Below, in pieces: positions 53,201 to 64,000 of a stretch of 64,000 nt of DNA. The stretch comes from Talaromyces rugulosus. Taxonomy: Eukaryota > Ascomycota > Eurotiomycetes > Eurotiales > Trichocomaceae. Position 1 is the first letter of the stretch; the number at the start of each line of letters is the position of its first letter. The translations under genes were made by a program, and so were the position numbers. The notes beneath the pieces were generated by a model. That model did no database searches and was not told where the DNA came from. It saw only the letters and a list, made by a program, of their open reading frames with translations. The DNA lies in contig NC_049562.1 in the NCBI RefSeq assembly GCF_013368755.1, positions 5,270,001-5,334,000 on the forward strand, given 5' to 3'.

Positions 53201-53597
53201 GGGCTGCAATAATGACATTATTGCATCGCCCAACGCAAATGCCGACGCTCGCGTGTTTCTAAATCCGTCCAATAATGCCCGCACCTCGTGGACGATTTGA
53301 TTTTGGTCTCCACTACTACGAGCTAGGTTCGAGTGAAAAGTCGGGTTAAACCGTGGGACAAGTGGCCAAGAATTAAAACTTTATACTTCCTTCTGACACT
53401 CGGACCTAAGATTAGTCTCGTATGGCAGTTGATGACTGCGTTCGTCCCACTAGTGGCAAGCTGCAGCTGTTTATAAACATCCACCTGCCGCCGGCCGGCT
53501 CTTCTTATGAGCTGCTTAGCCGCCGACCTACACTCACTTTCTTGGAACAACATCACTCGCCCCATTTCCCTGGCCGGGTCAAGCCATGTGAAATAAG
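50271..53597. other. 3.3 kb without a supported gene
   Basis: Contains a purine tract (A/G only, ~50401-50440), a coding-like 45-codon frame at about 51336-51488 (+; includes NNGPTVFQTMIMNLICHVPM) that I cannot identify, and from ~52150 a GC-richer region. Overlapping open frames there on both strands (the longest is 226 codons at 52582-53262) look like low-complexity translation of CpG-rich DNA rather than proteins. The last few hundred bases are the promoter of the sugar transporter. Confidence 0.45.
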
Positions 53598-55440
53598 ATG
53601 CAGTGGACCTCCATTCTTGAGAGGATACCGTTTCGCCAGCCAGCCGGCGTGCCCGGCTCTGCTGTTCCTGCCATTGTAATTGGCATCTTTGTCTCTCTGG
53701 GAGGCATTCTTTTCGGGTATGGATGATCAACCTGTCTCTTGAACGACTGATCTGACCGAAACAGATATGATACCGGCAACATCAATGGCATTATTGCCAT
53801 GCAGCAATGGAAAAACAAATATTCTACCGGATACACCAATGAAACGACCGGAAAACCTGACGTAACAGCCGGGGAAAAAGCCCTGGTAGTCTCCATCCTC
53901 TCTGCCGGTACCTTCTTCGGCTCTCTCGTCGCTGCTCCAGCTGGCGATAAGATTGGTCGTCGCTGGGGACTCATCTGCTCGTGCACTCTTTTCATCATCG
54001 GTGTCGTTCTCCAGGTCGTTTCCGAGACGATGCCTTTGTTTGTCGCGGGTCGCGGTATTGCTGGGTTTGGAGTGGGAATGCTTTCAACACTTATTCCCCT
54101 ATACCAGTCGGAAATGTTAGTTGTTTGCTCGCTTCCCTTTACCGTAACAGCAAGAAGACTAACCAACTCATAGTGCCCCTAAATGGATCCGTGGATTTGT
54201 CGTCGGGACGTACCAACTCTCCATCACCTTGGGACTTCTGGTCTCAGCGATTGTAGACAACGCAACCAAAGACCGCCGCGATTCAGGAGCATACCGAATC
54301 CCTCTCTCCGTTCAAATTGGCTGGTCGCTGATTCTTATCTCCGGCATGTTGTTTTTGCCTGAAACACCTCGGTATCTCATTAAACGCAACAGGCCCGACG
54401 CGGCCTCTCGTTCTCTAGCCAAACTGCGGAAACTGCCACGCAACAGCCCGCACCTGGCTGAAATCGCCGAGATTGCCCAGTATCATGAACGTGAACTCAA
54501 CCTAGGAGGTACATCATATTTGGACTGCTTTAGGGGCAATCTCGGAAAGCGTCTTCTGACAGGCTGTCTGCTGCAGTCCCTTCAGCAACTTACCGGGATC
54601 AATTTCATCTTTTACTACTCGACTTCGTTCTTCGAGAACAACGGTATGTATGACGCTTTCACCATAACACTTATAACGAACATCGTGAACGTCGTTTCGA
54701 CAATCCCGGGCCTGTGGATGGTCGAGAAATGGGGACGGCGACCACTGCTATTCTTCGGCGCTATCGGCATGGCGGTTTCCCAATTCATCGTGGCTACAAT
54801 TGGCACCACCTCCGCTGGGCATGATGCTGCCGACAAGGCGTCTTTGGCATTTAACTGCATCTATATATTCTTCTTTGCGTGCTCCTGGGGTCCCGTCGTC
54901 TGGGTAGTGCCTGGTGAAATCTTCTCATTGAAAGTGCGTGCGAAAGCGATGTCTATCTCCACCGCATCCAACTGGCTCTTCAATTGGGCCATGTCGTACG
55001 CCATTCCATATATGATCGATCCTGGCCAGGGAAATTTGAACTTGCAGGCCAAGGTCTTTTATGTCTGGGGTGGGTTCTGTGTGATAGCGTGCTTAGTGGC
55101 GTACCTTTTGGTCTACGAGACCAAGGGCCTGTCTCTCGAACAAGTCGACGAAATGTATAGCTCCATCGGTAAAGCCTGGGAGTCGCATTACTTTGTTCCC
55201 GAGGCACACCCTCCGCGTCCGCGGCCGTGGTCTGGCAACAGATATAGTGGCCAAAAGCCACCTAGCGCGACCTATAAATGCCATATCGAGGCTGTGAATT
55301 CTCCCAAGAAGAATGATGATGACGATGACGACTACGAAGCCAAAGAAAACGGGAAGACAATGTCTCCACAGTCAGAAGCCAGTGGAGGCACGTTTTACTT
55401 TGATTTTGATCGTCCTGTTGGGACTCAACAGTTTTCGTGA
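53598..55440 (+). CDS. MFS monosaccharide (hexose-type) transporter, RCO-3-like
   Basis: Three exons (53598-53716, 53765-54115, 54174-55440), 578 aa, 12 predicted membrane segments. Sugar-porter signatures are GGILFGYDTGNINGI, spanning the first junction, GDKIGRRWG (motif A), the segment-4 region AGRGIAGFGVGMLSTLIPLYQSE, PETPRYLIKRNR (PESPR-type), QQLTGINFIFYYST (substrate-binding segment 7), GRRPLL, and PGEIFSLKVRAKAMS with ETKGLSLEQVDEMY (PETK). The second junction completes an Ile codon (SEI/APKWIRG) from the donor GTTAGT. The cytosolic C-tail has a D/E/N-rich run (NDDDDDDYEAKENGK). Overall it most resembles RCO-3-type glucose transporter/sensor proteins, but transport versus sensing cannot be told here. 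Confidence 0.92.
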
Positions 55441-58400
55441 TTTCAGAAACACATGTATTTGTATATATACCCAAATGAAACGCAACGATTTATGCATGGA
55501 AATGTGAGGAGTCTGCAGGGAATTCACGGAGATCAACCTGGGATGGAGTTTTGGTTTTATCTAAGTAGCGTAGCGTTAATCAAATTTGCAAGGTCAAACA
55601 TCTATTTTCTATGCAATTGGTATTTATCAGAAAGCTATCCACAATATGCGCCCTAGGAAAGATTTTCGGTGTCCAGTTGACGGCTTCTAACACTGTTAAC
55701 CGTTAACGCGTTTACGGTCTCGTATATGACTCAAATCCCTCAAGTGTTGCTGGGGCTGTAGGAGACTAGAGTCCGATACAATATGATGCTTTGGTTGGTC
55801 GTGATTCAGATGAGTGAAGATAGTTAAAAAATAATGCCTTGATAGTGTAGAAGTAACTATCGGGCTATTAGTATTGTTGAAAGCTATTTTCGTTGACGAT
55901 GGGATACGCCAGTACCGCTCAACATCTACCACATAGGGCTCTCAGTCCACTCGCTAATGCTCCAGGGCTGATCACCATGTACTCCATGCTCGCAGGCTTG
56001 CTGGGCACTATTACAGCATTTTTTAAGCTAATATTTGGCTATCTGGATAATGAAGAAACCGGTTGAGGAACTTTAGACAAAGTGAAACGATTTTGATACC
56101 GTGAAGCAGTGGAATTGATTTACAAGTTGACTAACACCCTGCTGTTAGAACAATGTCGATTTTGCGATGATGCTTTATATATTAACACCATTCAAAATTA
56201 AACATGGAAGTAAATATTTTTATATCAATTAGTCCATCAACGACATGGCTCTAGTAGAGAGTAGAGCTTAGGATATCATTGGTGGTAATAGCAAGGACAA
56301 TAAAGATAATCTAACCTACTTCCTAACAAAACAATGACTAATAATCTGTTATGTAAAAGCTAATAACATATGGAGAAATTTGGAGATGGTTTAAGTGATT
56401 GGTGAATAGCATGGATAAAAAAAATTCACATTCCCGCAATTATATCATGTCATTTAACAGTGCCGCATTCATCCATCCCTTTTCGGATAATACTACCTGT
56501 CGTTTCTCAAAATTTGAAAAAAAAAAATGAAATTAATGGATCATACCGAGATCCACTTTATGCGTTCGATCGTTCCCGTCCGGATCGGATCGAGTTGACA
56601 TTCCTAGGAGGATTCCCTCACATTCCGATCGAATCTAGATTTGGTCCCACTATAAAATATTCGGCAGTACGGAGTGTGTCCAAGGTACGAACTTAGACAT
56701 TCCATGGAGTTGGACAAGGTATGACTATGAAAATCGTTTTTGTCACACCATAGATTGATAAATCGAGCGTTGTGCATGAACCATACACAGAACCGTTGGC
56801 ACGCCGCACGCAAAATTCGTGTCACAGCATTGAAGCACTTGGGTAACCGATATAGAGTTTCTTTTCTTATTCAAAAAAAGATGGCTGCAGCAAGTCTGGA
56901 ATTTTCCACGTGGAAATTGAATGAAAGCCAGTGGTAGGATATCAATCGATACATGGTTTGATATCGTTTGGAATGAACAAACTTCAGTCAAACCAAGAAT
57001 ATGCACACAGCATTACTTCAATGTTTTATCTAGAGACCATGTCTGCTGGATTAAATATTTGAAGATAATCATGTTCGTCGACCTTGTGGCCTAACTATGT
57101 ATGTAGTATATACACAACAGCGCCGGAATGTGTGTAAGGGCCGGCTAAGGCATGACAAAGATCGATATGCAAGTCATTAAACGTTTACTTTCGTGAGAAG
57201 AGAGAGAAGTTTACGTAATTTAATGTATATGAAAATTATGTTCGTAAACACTGAAGGCTACAATGTTAGCCCAATTTACGAAGGGCAATTGCAAGGAAAA
57301 AAAGGAAGAGAAAAAGCCATCACCAATCTTCTGACTAGCCGATTAACGTCTGACTTGGGAAAGACTGTAGCGATCCTACATAATGTCATGCAGAGCGAAA
57401 AAGCAACGGGAAGATTAATTTAACTATTTCCTGCAAACTAGCTTATATTGTATATTTTCATAATAGTATTGCACCGACGCCGCACTAAACCGGTTATTAC
57501 ATAGCTCGAATTGCCTATTTTGGATTACGACATGAAACCAGCCAACTCACACGAACATGCTCCCCCCCCACAATGGATAGCCTGGAAGATTCTTAATACC
57601 CTTGTAGTCTGTAATGTTAGAAAAATCCCAACAGATTGGGAAAAAAGGGTGAGGGAATATGATCGCTACCCCCACCCAACACCTGTCACCTAGATCTCTA
57701 GTCGAAACAGCATGGGTATGATAATAGTTTGCTTGATGACAGGTGCCCCTCCCTGAAAACGCGCCAGCCAACAGGCTAATTTAGGTGGCATCTGCAACTA
57801 ACCCTGCTAGTCTTTAGAACCAACATGCTCTCGCCAATCGAAGCATCAATCTGCCTAAGGACTGGCACATGTCGTAATAACACACGCGGAATCGAGGAGT
57901 ACTAGTTCTGATCCTTTGTAATTGTCTCCAGTTTTTTCCCTGTTGTTTTCATTTCGCATCATGCATTGGAATTATTATTGGAACTTCCTTGCTGCGAGTG
58001 CAGAAAATTGGGTTTGCTCAGCCTTCGACGCGGAACTAGAATTCGTCGTCATAGTTTCAGGATGTCAGCTCGCTTGGTGGCCCATGTTTACTCGTACTTT
58101 TTTTTTCTCACCGGCTCAAAATCCTGCTATTGGAGGAATAAATGGATAGTTATTTAAACAACAACCAGTCTGACTACTATGCGTGTGCAACCCGAGTCAC
58201 TGTCGAAATAGTCTGAGGAATGTTGTGTGACGGTGCCGTCTATTGCGTCGGTGACTCGATGTGTATAATCTCATCTCACGATGGACAAGGAATGAGAATA
58301 ATATTCACCGAAAAGAATTGTCTGGTTCGGTTAGATATCGGTATTCTGTAGGGGGTGAACGGACCCTCCCAGAATGGCCGGAGCTGTCCCCGCATCTTTA

Positions 58401-58825
58401 CTAACATGGCTATGTCTAGAATCTAGGGTCATCTTGGGACTGTATATCGAGCCGCAGTTATGAATGTGACCACAGATGTGGCACTGTGCATAGTTTATGG
58501 GGACATAATGGCCAGGTTTACCCAGTGTCCGATGGGTCGGTTGCGACTAAGATCGTCTTTGAGCGGATCATTGAGGGGACGTTCGTCGATCACAGGCTTC
58601 TCTTGGTGGTATCCATGTGTAAAAAGGCCATTGAGCTTGCATATGTCAGCGCCATGCACACCGAAAAGTGGCAGGTGGGGGTGTTTGCTTGTTGCAGGCA
58701 TGTGTTCATTATTACTCACGGTCTAATCCTCGTATAGGAAGTGTTTGCGTAGATCCAATCGAAATCGCATAAGGCTATAATAGTATGAGCTAGCGTCGAG
58801 TTAATGTATGTCTATAAGACTCCAA
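55441..58825. other. 3.4 kb AT-rich stretch without a supported gene
   Basis: Mostly AT-rich spacer. Short open frames (57193-57423, 58460-58737) are not recognisable. Near 58215-58350 (+) a coding-like frame (CDGAVYCVGDSMCIISSHDG) ends in TAG, possibly a gene relic. No transposon termini were seen. Confidence 0.45.
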
Positions 58826-60238
58826 CTACGAATCAAAAATGGGTCCCATCGCCACCACACCGCGTGTCTCGAGCTCAAAGACCAGCTTCTTGGTTAGCCT
58901 GGGATTGCTAATCACGCACACGGCCTCGGCACGGAACTCATGCATGAGCTGCTCGACGACAGAGACCATATCGACGCGCCCTGTTTTATTGGTATCCATG
59001 ACTAGCGGATCGGGATCCATTTCTTTGACCAAGTCCATGATGCCCTGTCCATACGTCTCGAACGGGGATCTCGTTTGCCACAGGACGCGCATGGCTGGCC
59101 GGTTGCTATCGCCAAGGAACGAGAGACAAGGTCCAATACCGGAGCCCGTCGTAACGACAATGATGCGGTTGAACATGCCCATAACGTACGCGAAGCCATG
59201 AAGCAGAACCCCGCGCTTCCACAAGTGAGTCGGCGGATTGACAATGGTGTCTGACGTCCAGTCACCTGCCTTGGACACAAGACTGGAAAATGAGTCACCC
59301 GCTGGGCTGTCTGGGAAGGTTGCAAAGGAATGCCAATCCCGCAGCGGATGCTTGGATAGCTGGATTCCTTTTCCAAACGATGTAGTTGTGTGATCCATAT
59401 GCAGCCTGATCGCGTGGTTTGACAGCAACTCAGGCCGAACCCGTACTTTCCGGAGTAGCAAGTATGGGTGAATGATGGCTGCGATAACAACAAAAAGTAG
59501 CCAAAAGGCGGGGAGGCGAACGAGATATTGTCCGAGGCTTAGGTTTCCGGACAGGCGCCGCGCGTTGTCGGAAAACACCAGTAGTAGAGCCAGGAACAGT
59601 AGAATCACGGTCCATCCCAAGAAGCGGTGAGTTAACTCAAAATAGTCGTGATGGTGGAATCGAAAAACTGGGTATGCAACCACGACAATCGACAACAAAA
59701 GTATTAGGATGATATAGGCTAGCACCACTACTGCGGTTGGCAGTGTGACTAGTGCCTCTCCTGTTTTCTCGACTGGGACCCAGTACTGGAGAGAAACCAA
59801 GACAACCAGTCCGATGTACCAGAGGAGTGATGCAACGCCGCAGCCGCTATGCACGCCACCGAAATGGAAGGCCTTTGCGGCTACCCGACGAATCCATAGC
59901 GGAGCAGATCGAGGCACAGAGCAAACCACTCGGTAGATCGAGTTCACCACGAGAGGTTGGCGGGCCAGACCACAGGCAGTCAAATTGGCTGCTGTTGCAT
60001 TGACAAAAGCCAGGACAGACCGGTCCATGATCATAATTGCAATGAATACGGCTAAATTGGCGACAAAAACAATGGAGAAAAGTCGTCGGTAAACATTGAG
60101 AGCGGTGTATCGGAGGAAATGATAACTACTGCGTAGCCGACGAGGTTTCTGTTGGGATTCTGTGTCAATTCGCATATCATTATTGGCCTCATTGAAGGTA
60201 GGCTTTTGTTCTCGGACATGGCCCATACAGCCAGACAT
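58826..60238 (-). CDS. TmpA-like transmembrane flavoprotein/oxidoreductase
   Basis: Single exon, 470 aa from the ATG at 60238; the frame extends 22 codons further only to a TTG. About five or six membrane segments are visible: FSIVFVANLAVFIAIMI, SLLWYIGLVVLVSLQYWV, a long one around TAVVVLAYIILILLLSIVVV, GWTVILLFLALLLVF, and WLLFVVIAAIIHPYLLL. His residues in FHHHDYFELTHRFLGW recall ferric-reductase-type proteins. The cytosolic C-terminal part has a flavin/nicotinamide-like domain with VVTTGSGIGPCLSFL (~385) and a late VCVISNPRLTKKLVFELE strand. It matches the A. nidulans TmpA family of membrane flavoproteins that act in a signal needed for conidiation, and the membrane half of TmpB-type NRPS-like proteins. 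The divergent neighbour encodes an adenylate-forming enzyme, mirroring the other half of such fusions. Confidence 0.8.
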   Translation of the reverse strand: MSGCMGHVREQKPTFNEANNDMRIDTESQQKPRRLRSSYHFLRYTALNVYRRLFSIVFVANLAVFIAIMIMDRSVLAFVNATAANLTACGLARQPLVVNSIYRVVCSVPRSAPLWIRRVAAKAFHFGGVHSGCGVASLLWYIGLVVLVSLQYWVPVEKTGEALVTLPTAVVVLAYIILILLLSIVVVAYPVFRFHHHDYFELTHRFLGWTVILLFLALLLVFSDNARRLSGNLSLGQYLVRLPAFWLLFVVIAAIIHPYLLLRKVRVRPELLSNHAIRLHMDHTTTSFGKGIQLSKHPLRDWHSFATFPDSPAGDSFSSLVSKAGDWTSDTIVNPPTHLWKRGVLLHGFAYVMGMFNRIIVVTTGSGIGPCLSFLGDSNRPAMRVLWQTRSPFETYGQGIMDLVKEMDPDPLVMDTNKTGRVDMVSVVEQLMHEFRAEAVCVISNPRLTKKLVFELETRGVVAMGPIFDS

Positions 60239-61249
60239 CCTTGTGCACCGAACAGATGAGAGAGTCTTGTATGTCGTGACCCTCTTAGGCCAGATTTCCT
60301 CCAAGATTCTTTAGTCGATAACCGACAAGCTCGGAATAGCATCACTGAAGATCGAGCTAGAAAAGTTGTGTAGTAAGATGCAGTGGGAAGACAAGGGCGT
60401 TAAATATACAAAAGGCCGTGGTTATACTAAAGACCCAGCCCGGCGAGCCCCTAGTAGAAAGGATCATCCTGACGGTATGCTTATTATCCAGCCTGTCCAT
60501 ATCTAGATGAGTTTTCTAGACCCTGTGCGGAAATATTTACGCAGTGGAGCAAGATAGCCGATCGATGAGAGTGGATGAAGCGGGTCTTCCCGAATAGGCA
60601 AGTCCCGCTGCGGCAGCCGGGCAAGACAGCTGACAGCCCAAGCCCTGATTCCCTGGACCCGATAGACCCGATCCTACGAGCATCGCTTTGCTGCCACTGC
60701 GAGGCCCAATGCGCTCCCCATAACCAGTGAAGCAGCATCCTTGGGCCTGGTGAAGTGGGTCACGTCAATAATTATTGAGGGTGTGGTGGACCCCGATGGG
60801 GCTTCCGGAATGGGATGCATTGAAAACAACCATGTTTAGCGTGGGTAACATTTCACGGCATGAAACCAGTTGAACCGTCCTCGACTGCTTGCGTTCTGCA
60901 TTTTGCGTCCATCAAATCACATCTTCGCTTTTCAGCTGCGTGGCAAGTATGCAAGGATTGTCCATTCGTACCAATGTATGTAATGTACTCTAGCCCGAAG
61001 CCCACATTACTCGGTTGACATACGTCAACTAACAGACCATTTAATTCCTAGTTTCAGCTCGCCTGAATTTGTATTTGCTGGCTAGTGCTGACGATTAGGA
61101 AAACTTTTCGCCTTTTAAAATCAGGGCAATGCCGACACGGTTTTAGAAACCAGCCACCTGATAAATACACGTCAAGGCAACGCATTTCCGCGGTATTTTC
61201 AAGTGGTTCACGGTCATTATTTTGTAGATACATATACAAAACACACACA
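60239..61249. promoter_or_regulatory. Bidirectional promoter between TmpA-like and adenylate-forming genes
   Basis: One kb between two divergent starts, with TATA-like AT stretches near each gene (TTAAATATAC ~60400; ACATATACAAAAC ~61230). No coding sequence is supported. Shared control of the pair is plausible but no specific binding site is identified. Confidence 0.45.
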
Positions 61250-63165
61250 ATGGGCGGGATATTCTCTCACCTTAACGAGGCTCCAACCTTCAGTCGTCCG
61301 GTTTACACGGACTTGGTTTCGTTCGCTCTCGACGACCGACCAGTGAATTACGACAGGCAGCGGCCGCTATACGTTGATGCCGAGAATCCGAGCTGGGCGA
61401 TTAACTCTCGCCAGCTGCGGCTGTTGGTGCGTTCTTTGATTTCGGGCCTCAGACATGTTGCAGACGTTGGAGACGGGGACTGTGTTTTGGTTAACCTACC
61501 AAATAACGTAAGTTATCTCTTTCTTTGGTGCTCTACCCCGATCTAACAAATTAGGTCCTCTATTCTGCCTTGTTCTATAGTATCATTGGTGCAGGCGGAG
61601 TCTATATGGGAATCAACCCATCTAGCCAATATGCAGAGCTAGATCACTTTCTAGATCTCGCCAATCCTAAGCTGATTATCACGACCGAAAAGAACTTGGA
61701 AATGCTGAAAGGGATTGCCGAGGCTAAAGGAATTCCTTTGAATCGTATCTGTGTCTTGGATGAATATGCCATCTCGCGTCTGTCGTCCTTCTTGGCTCCG
61801 CAGCCACCCACCGAGAGCCAAGCAAACAGTCAGAGCTATAGGCCAGATACAGAGCAAGCGGTTATAAACTTCTCAAGTCTCGTAAGCCATGGCGAAGAAG
61901 ACTGGATCCGATTTGATGACAAGGAGCGCGCCATTAACACGCCCGCGGCTATGTTCACTACAAGCGGCACTGGTGGGCTGCCTAAAGGAGCAATCCTTTC
62001 CCATCACGCAATCATCATGCAACATTTGAGTATCTACTACGAGACTCCTTATGACACAACTCGGCTGATCTCGATCCCCATGTTTCATCTGTTTGGCGCA
62101 TTGTTTACACATCTATTCCCTGCCCGCTACGGTGAAACATGTTATATCTTGCCTAAATTCGACATTGCACAGTTTCTCCACACGATCTATATATACAAAA
62201 TCACCGAGACATACATGGTTCCTGCTATGGTCCAGTCACTGAACAAATTTTCGGGTTTCGAAATTGCAGAGTTCCTCCGTTCATTACATTACGTCGGCAC
62301 AGCTGGTGCTTCACTAGACGCAGACTCCGCAGCAAGCTTTCAGGGAAAACTTCAAGAGCATGGACAGGTATCGCAGATCTGGGGGATGACTGAGGCCGGC
62401 ATTGCGTTTCAAACGAGATACGGTAAACGCGATAATCCGGCCAGCATTGGCCAACTTATGTCAAACTATGAAGTGAAACTATTGGATGGAAACGGGCACA
62501 GAGTCACAACGGACAGCACTCCGGGTGAATTGTACGTTCGCGGACCTGGGCTATTGACTGGATACAAGGGGATCGCCGAGGCTAAGGAAGAAGAGGGGTG
62601 GTTCCGGACCGGGGATATTGTATCCGTACGAGGAGGGGATTACTACCTCCTCGGTCGCGTCAAAGAACTAATCAAAGTTCGGGGGTAGGTTGAAATAAAT
62701 TTTAACTTTATGTGCTATAATTATGCTAACTATGTCACTAGCTGGCAAGTTTCACCTGCCGAAATCGAGAGTGTACTCCTTAAACACCCGTACATCGCCG
62801 ACGTGGCTGTCATAGGCGTCAAGCGCAGAGACCTGAAAAACGGCGGCCAAGTCGAAGACGAGCTTGTTCGTGCGTTTGTTGTACGGCGAAAGACCGCGGC
62901 TGGTGGTATCGAGAATCTCAGTGCTGAAAATGTCTATCAGTTTGCCCGCAGCCAGCTTGTCAGCTACAAGTCTATCACGGGCGGGATTGTTTTTGTGGAA
63001 GAAATCCCACGTACCCCGAGTGGTAAGATTCAGAGATTCAAACTCGTTGAGATGAACGCGTATCGAGAGCTGGTCGCGGGGCTTTTAGGTCAACAGGGAC
63101 GTGCAATTCAGCCTGTGGAAAATAATTTAGGCTTGGCTCGTCCGCCTGGAGAGCTATTGTCTTGA
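61250..63165 (+). CDS. Adenylate-forming enzyme (4CL/AfeA-like acyl-AMP/CoA ligase)
   Basis: Three exons (61250-61507, 61555-62684, 62742-63165), 603 aa. ANL-superfamily ligase activating a carboxylic acid as acyl-AMP, usually then passing it to CoA. Motifs: P-loop TTSGTGGLPKGA (~222-233), HLFGALFTHLFP, aromatic motif WGMTEAG (~361), GELYVRGPGLLTGYKG (~409), GWFRTGD (~433), hinge GRVKELIKVRG ending at the last intron, and C-terminal Lys motif PSGKIQR (~555). The order resembles 4-coumarate:CoA-ligase-like fungal enzymes. There is no carrier-protein domain and no PTS1 (ends ELLS), so it is a stand-alone cytosolic ligase. The last junction completes Gly (KVRG/WQVSPAEIE). Transcribed away from the TmpA-like gene; in A. 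nidulans AfeA and TmpB are adenylate-forming partners in the same developmental signalling. Confidence 0.92.
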
Positions 63166-63415
63166 GGTCCATGTCTTTGAAATTTTGAGCTTCAATATTT
63201 TTGAATTGTTTAGGTATTTATTGTTCTACATTGCTATCGTCTTCACAAGACCCTCCAATTTGAGAAGCGCCATGGTATGTTAAATGGAGGAAGTGATGGC
63301 GTCTAGTATGAGAAGGATAAACCAAAATCGAGCAATTATAGCATTATAGATGATAAAGGTTCTGAGAAGAATAATGATGCAAAAAGGATCACATGACCTG
63401 AAACTATCAAGCAAA

Positions 63416-63832
63416 TTAAACCAACGTCTCCTGGTGCACGACAATCTTCCACTCGCCATCACTTCCCTGTGCCCAAGTCGTACTGCCAGTGGCATTATAA
63501 ACCGTCTGATCTCTATACGCACTCACGCGGTACGTTAAGGTCCCGGCCATCAAATCAATAACCAGCGGTCGAACCTCCGTCAATGAAAAATCGTCGAAGC
63601 GGTGAAAGGGCGGTGCAAGAATTCGTCCCAGTTTCTTTTCATTTTGCTTATCGGCGTGTTCATCCTCCTCCGGGCTTAGGGCAACAATGTCTTGATTGGG
63701 GAAGACGAAGTTGGCGGATGGACCGCACAGTTTGTTGACTGCATGCGCCGGGTCGGCCGAGGTCAGAGCAGTCCAGAGCTGGCGCTCTTTGAGAATGAGG
63801 TCGTCCTTGATGCGCTCGTGTATGGGTGCCAT
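63416..63832 (-). CDS. SnoaL/DUF4440-like (NTF2-fold) small protein
   Basis: 138 aa from the ATG at 63832 (MAPIHERIKDDLI). The frame continues upstream to another ATG at 63952, but the extra residues look like leader. The pattern of an N-terminal helix with ERQLWTALTSAD, a central FVFPNQDIVAL, then LVIDLMAGTLTYRVSAYRD and STTWAQGSDGEWKIVVHQET is that of DUF4440/SnoaL NTF2-like proteins. A conserved Trp and His near the end line the pocket in that family. Members include polyketide cyclases and many proteins of unknown role. Lies 250 nt beyond the adenylate-forming gene, tail to tail. Confidence 0.75.
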   Translation of the reverse strand: MAPIHERIKDDLILKERQLWTALTSADPAHAVNKLCGPSANFVFPNQDIVALSPEEDEHADKQNEKKLGRILAPPFHRFDDFSLTEVRPLVIDLMAGTLTYRVSAYRDQTVYNATGSTTWAQGSDGEWKIVVHQETLV

Positions 63833-64000
63833 ATTGATGATTTTGGTGTGCTTCTTTGTTGCCAGTTCAATTGTATAGCCGTCAACTGTGTGAAGATGAA
63901 GTCGAGAGGAAAGTTTGAAAGAGGAGGCAATTAACGTTGGATAATCAAACACAGCAAAGAATAGAGAACATTGGGATTTATGTAAATAATAAATATTCCA

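Noticed and set aside
52582..53262. 226-codon frame on the + strand
   Set aside because: CpG-rich region where several frames on both strands are open; protein is low-complexity and unlike any family.
60239..60304. 22-codon upstream extension of the TmpA-like gene
   Set aside because: Begins at TTG; no ATG and no splice signal that would add a start exon.
63833..63952. 40-residue extension of the SnoaL-like protein
   Set aside because: Upstream ATG is in frame, but the added residues are not part of the domain and look like leader.
1..64000. tRNA, rRNA and CRISPR scan by eye
   Set aside because: No TpsiC-arm/acceptor combinations, rRNA blocks or spaced repeats were noticed; a covariance-model scan would be decisive.

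Overview
The window looks like nuclear DNA of a filamentous ascomycete, most likely Eurotiales (Aspergillus/Penicillium relatives). Genes are monocistronic on both strands. They are split by short introns, mostly 46-97 nt, with GT...AG ends and CTAAC/CTGAC-type branch points. The gene content is typical of that group: malate synthase ending in a peroxisomal AKL tripeptide, a CCG-9-type trehalose phosphorylase, an Arf6-type GTPase, dynactin p25, PDR-type ABC and MFS transporters, and Zn2Cys6 regulators. I saw no tRNA, rRNA or CRISPR array. Gene models were built by hand from splice signals and reading phase; residue positions are approximate.

Layout. 1-5 kb: the 5' end of an acetamidase-type amidase, a Zn2Cys6 regulator, and a divergent MFS transporter. 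5-29 kb: mostly conserved core metabolism and housekeeping. In order these are an unknown Ser/Pro-rich protein, a DDX60-like helicase, Ap4A phosphorylase, an SDR, a glutamine-synthetase-like enzyme, malate synthase, a MetE-like enzyme, a tiny Hva1/TUDOR protein, Arf6, trehalose phosphorylase and dynactin p25. 29.7-36.7 kb: a Zn2Cys6 regulator and a full-size PDR ABC transporter, tail to tail.

37-53 kb is an accessory block, AT-rich in places and gene-poor. It holds a small GPI-type Ser/Thr-rich wall protein and a very large secreted protein with two SGNH hydrolase domains separated by VCBS/FG-GAP repeats. That protein carries a G22 homopolymer and an apparent frameshift. The block also holds an uncharacterised 246-aa protein, tandem repeats with RIP-like transitions, and decayed genes: an NLR-type nucleoside-phosphorylase domain, a DH-BAR RhoGEF, and an unidentified remnant. 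53.6-64 kb holds a hexose-type sugar transporter, a 3.4-kb empty stretch, a TmpA-like membrane flavoprotein divergent from an adenylate-forming enzyme, and a SnoaL/DUF4440-like protein.

The most interesting items are the TmpA-like/adenylate-forming divergent pair, whose functions occur fused in TmpB-type proteins; the dual-SGNH propeller protein with its unstable G tract; and the decay zone around it, which contains fragments of an NLR gene and RIP-marked repeats.
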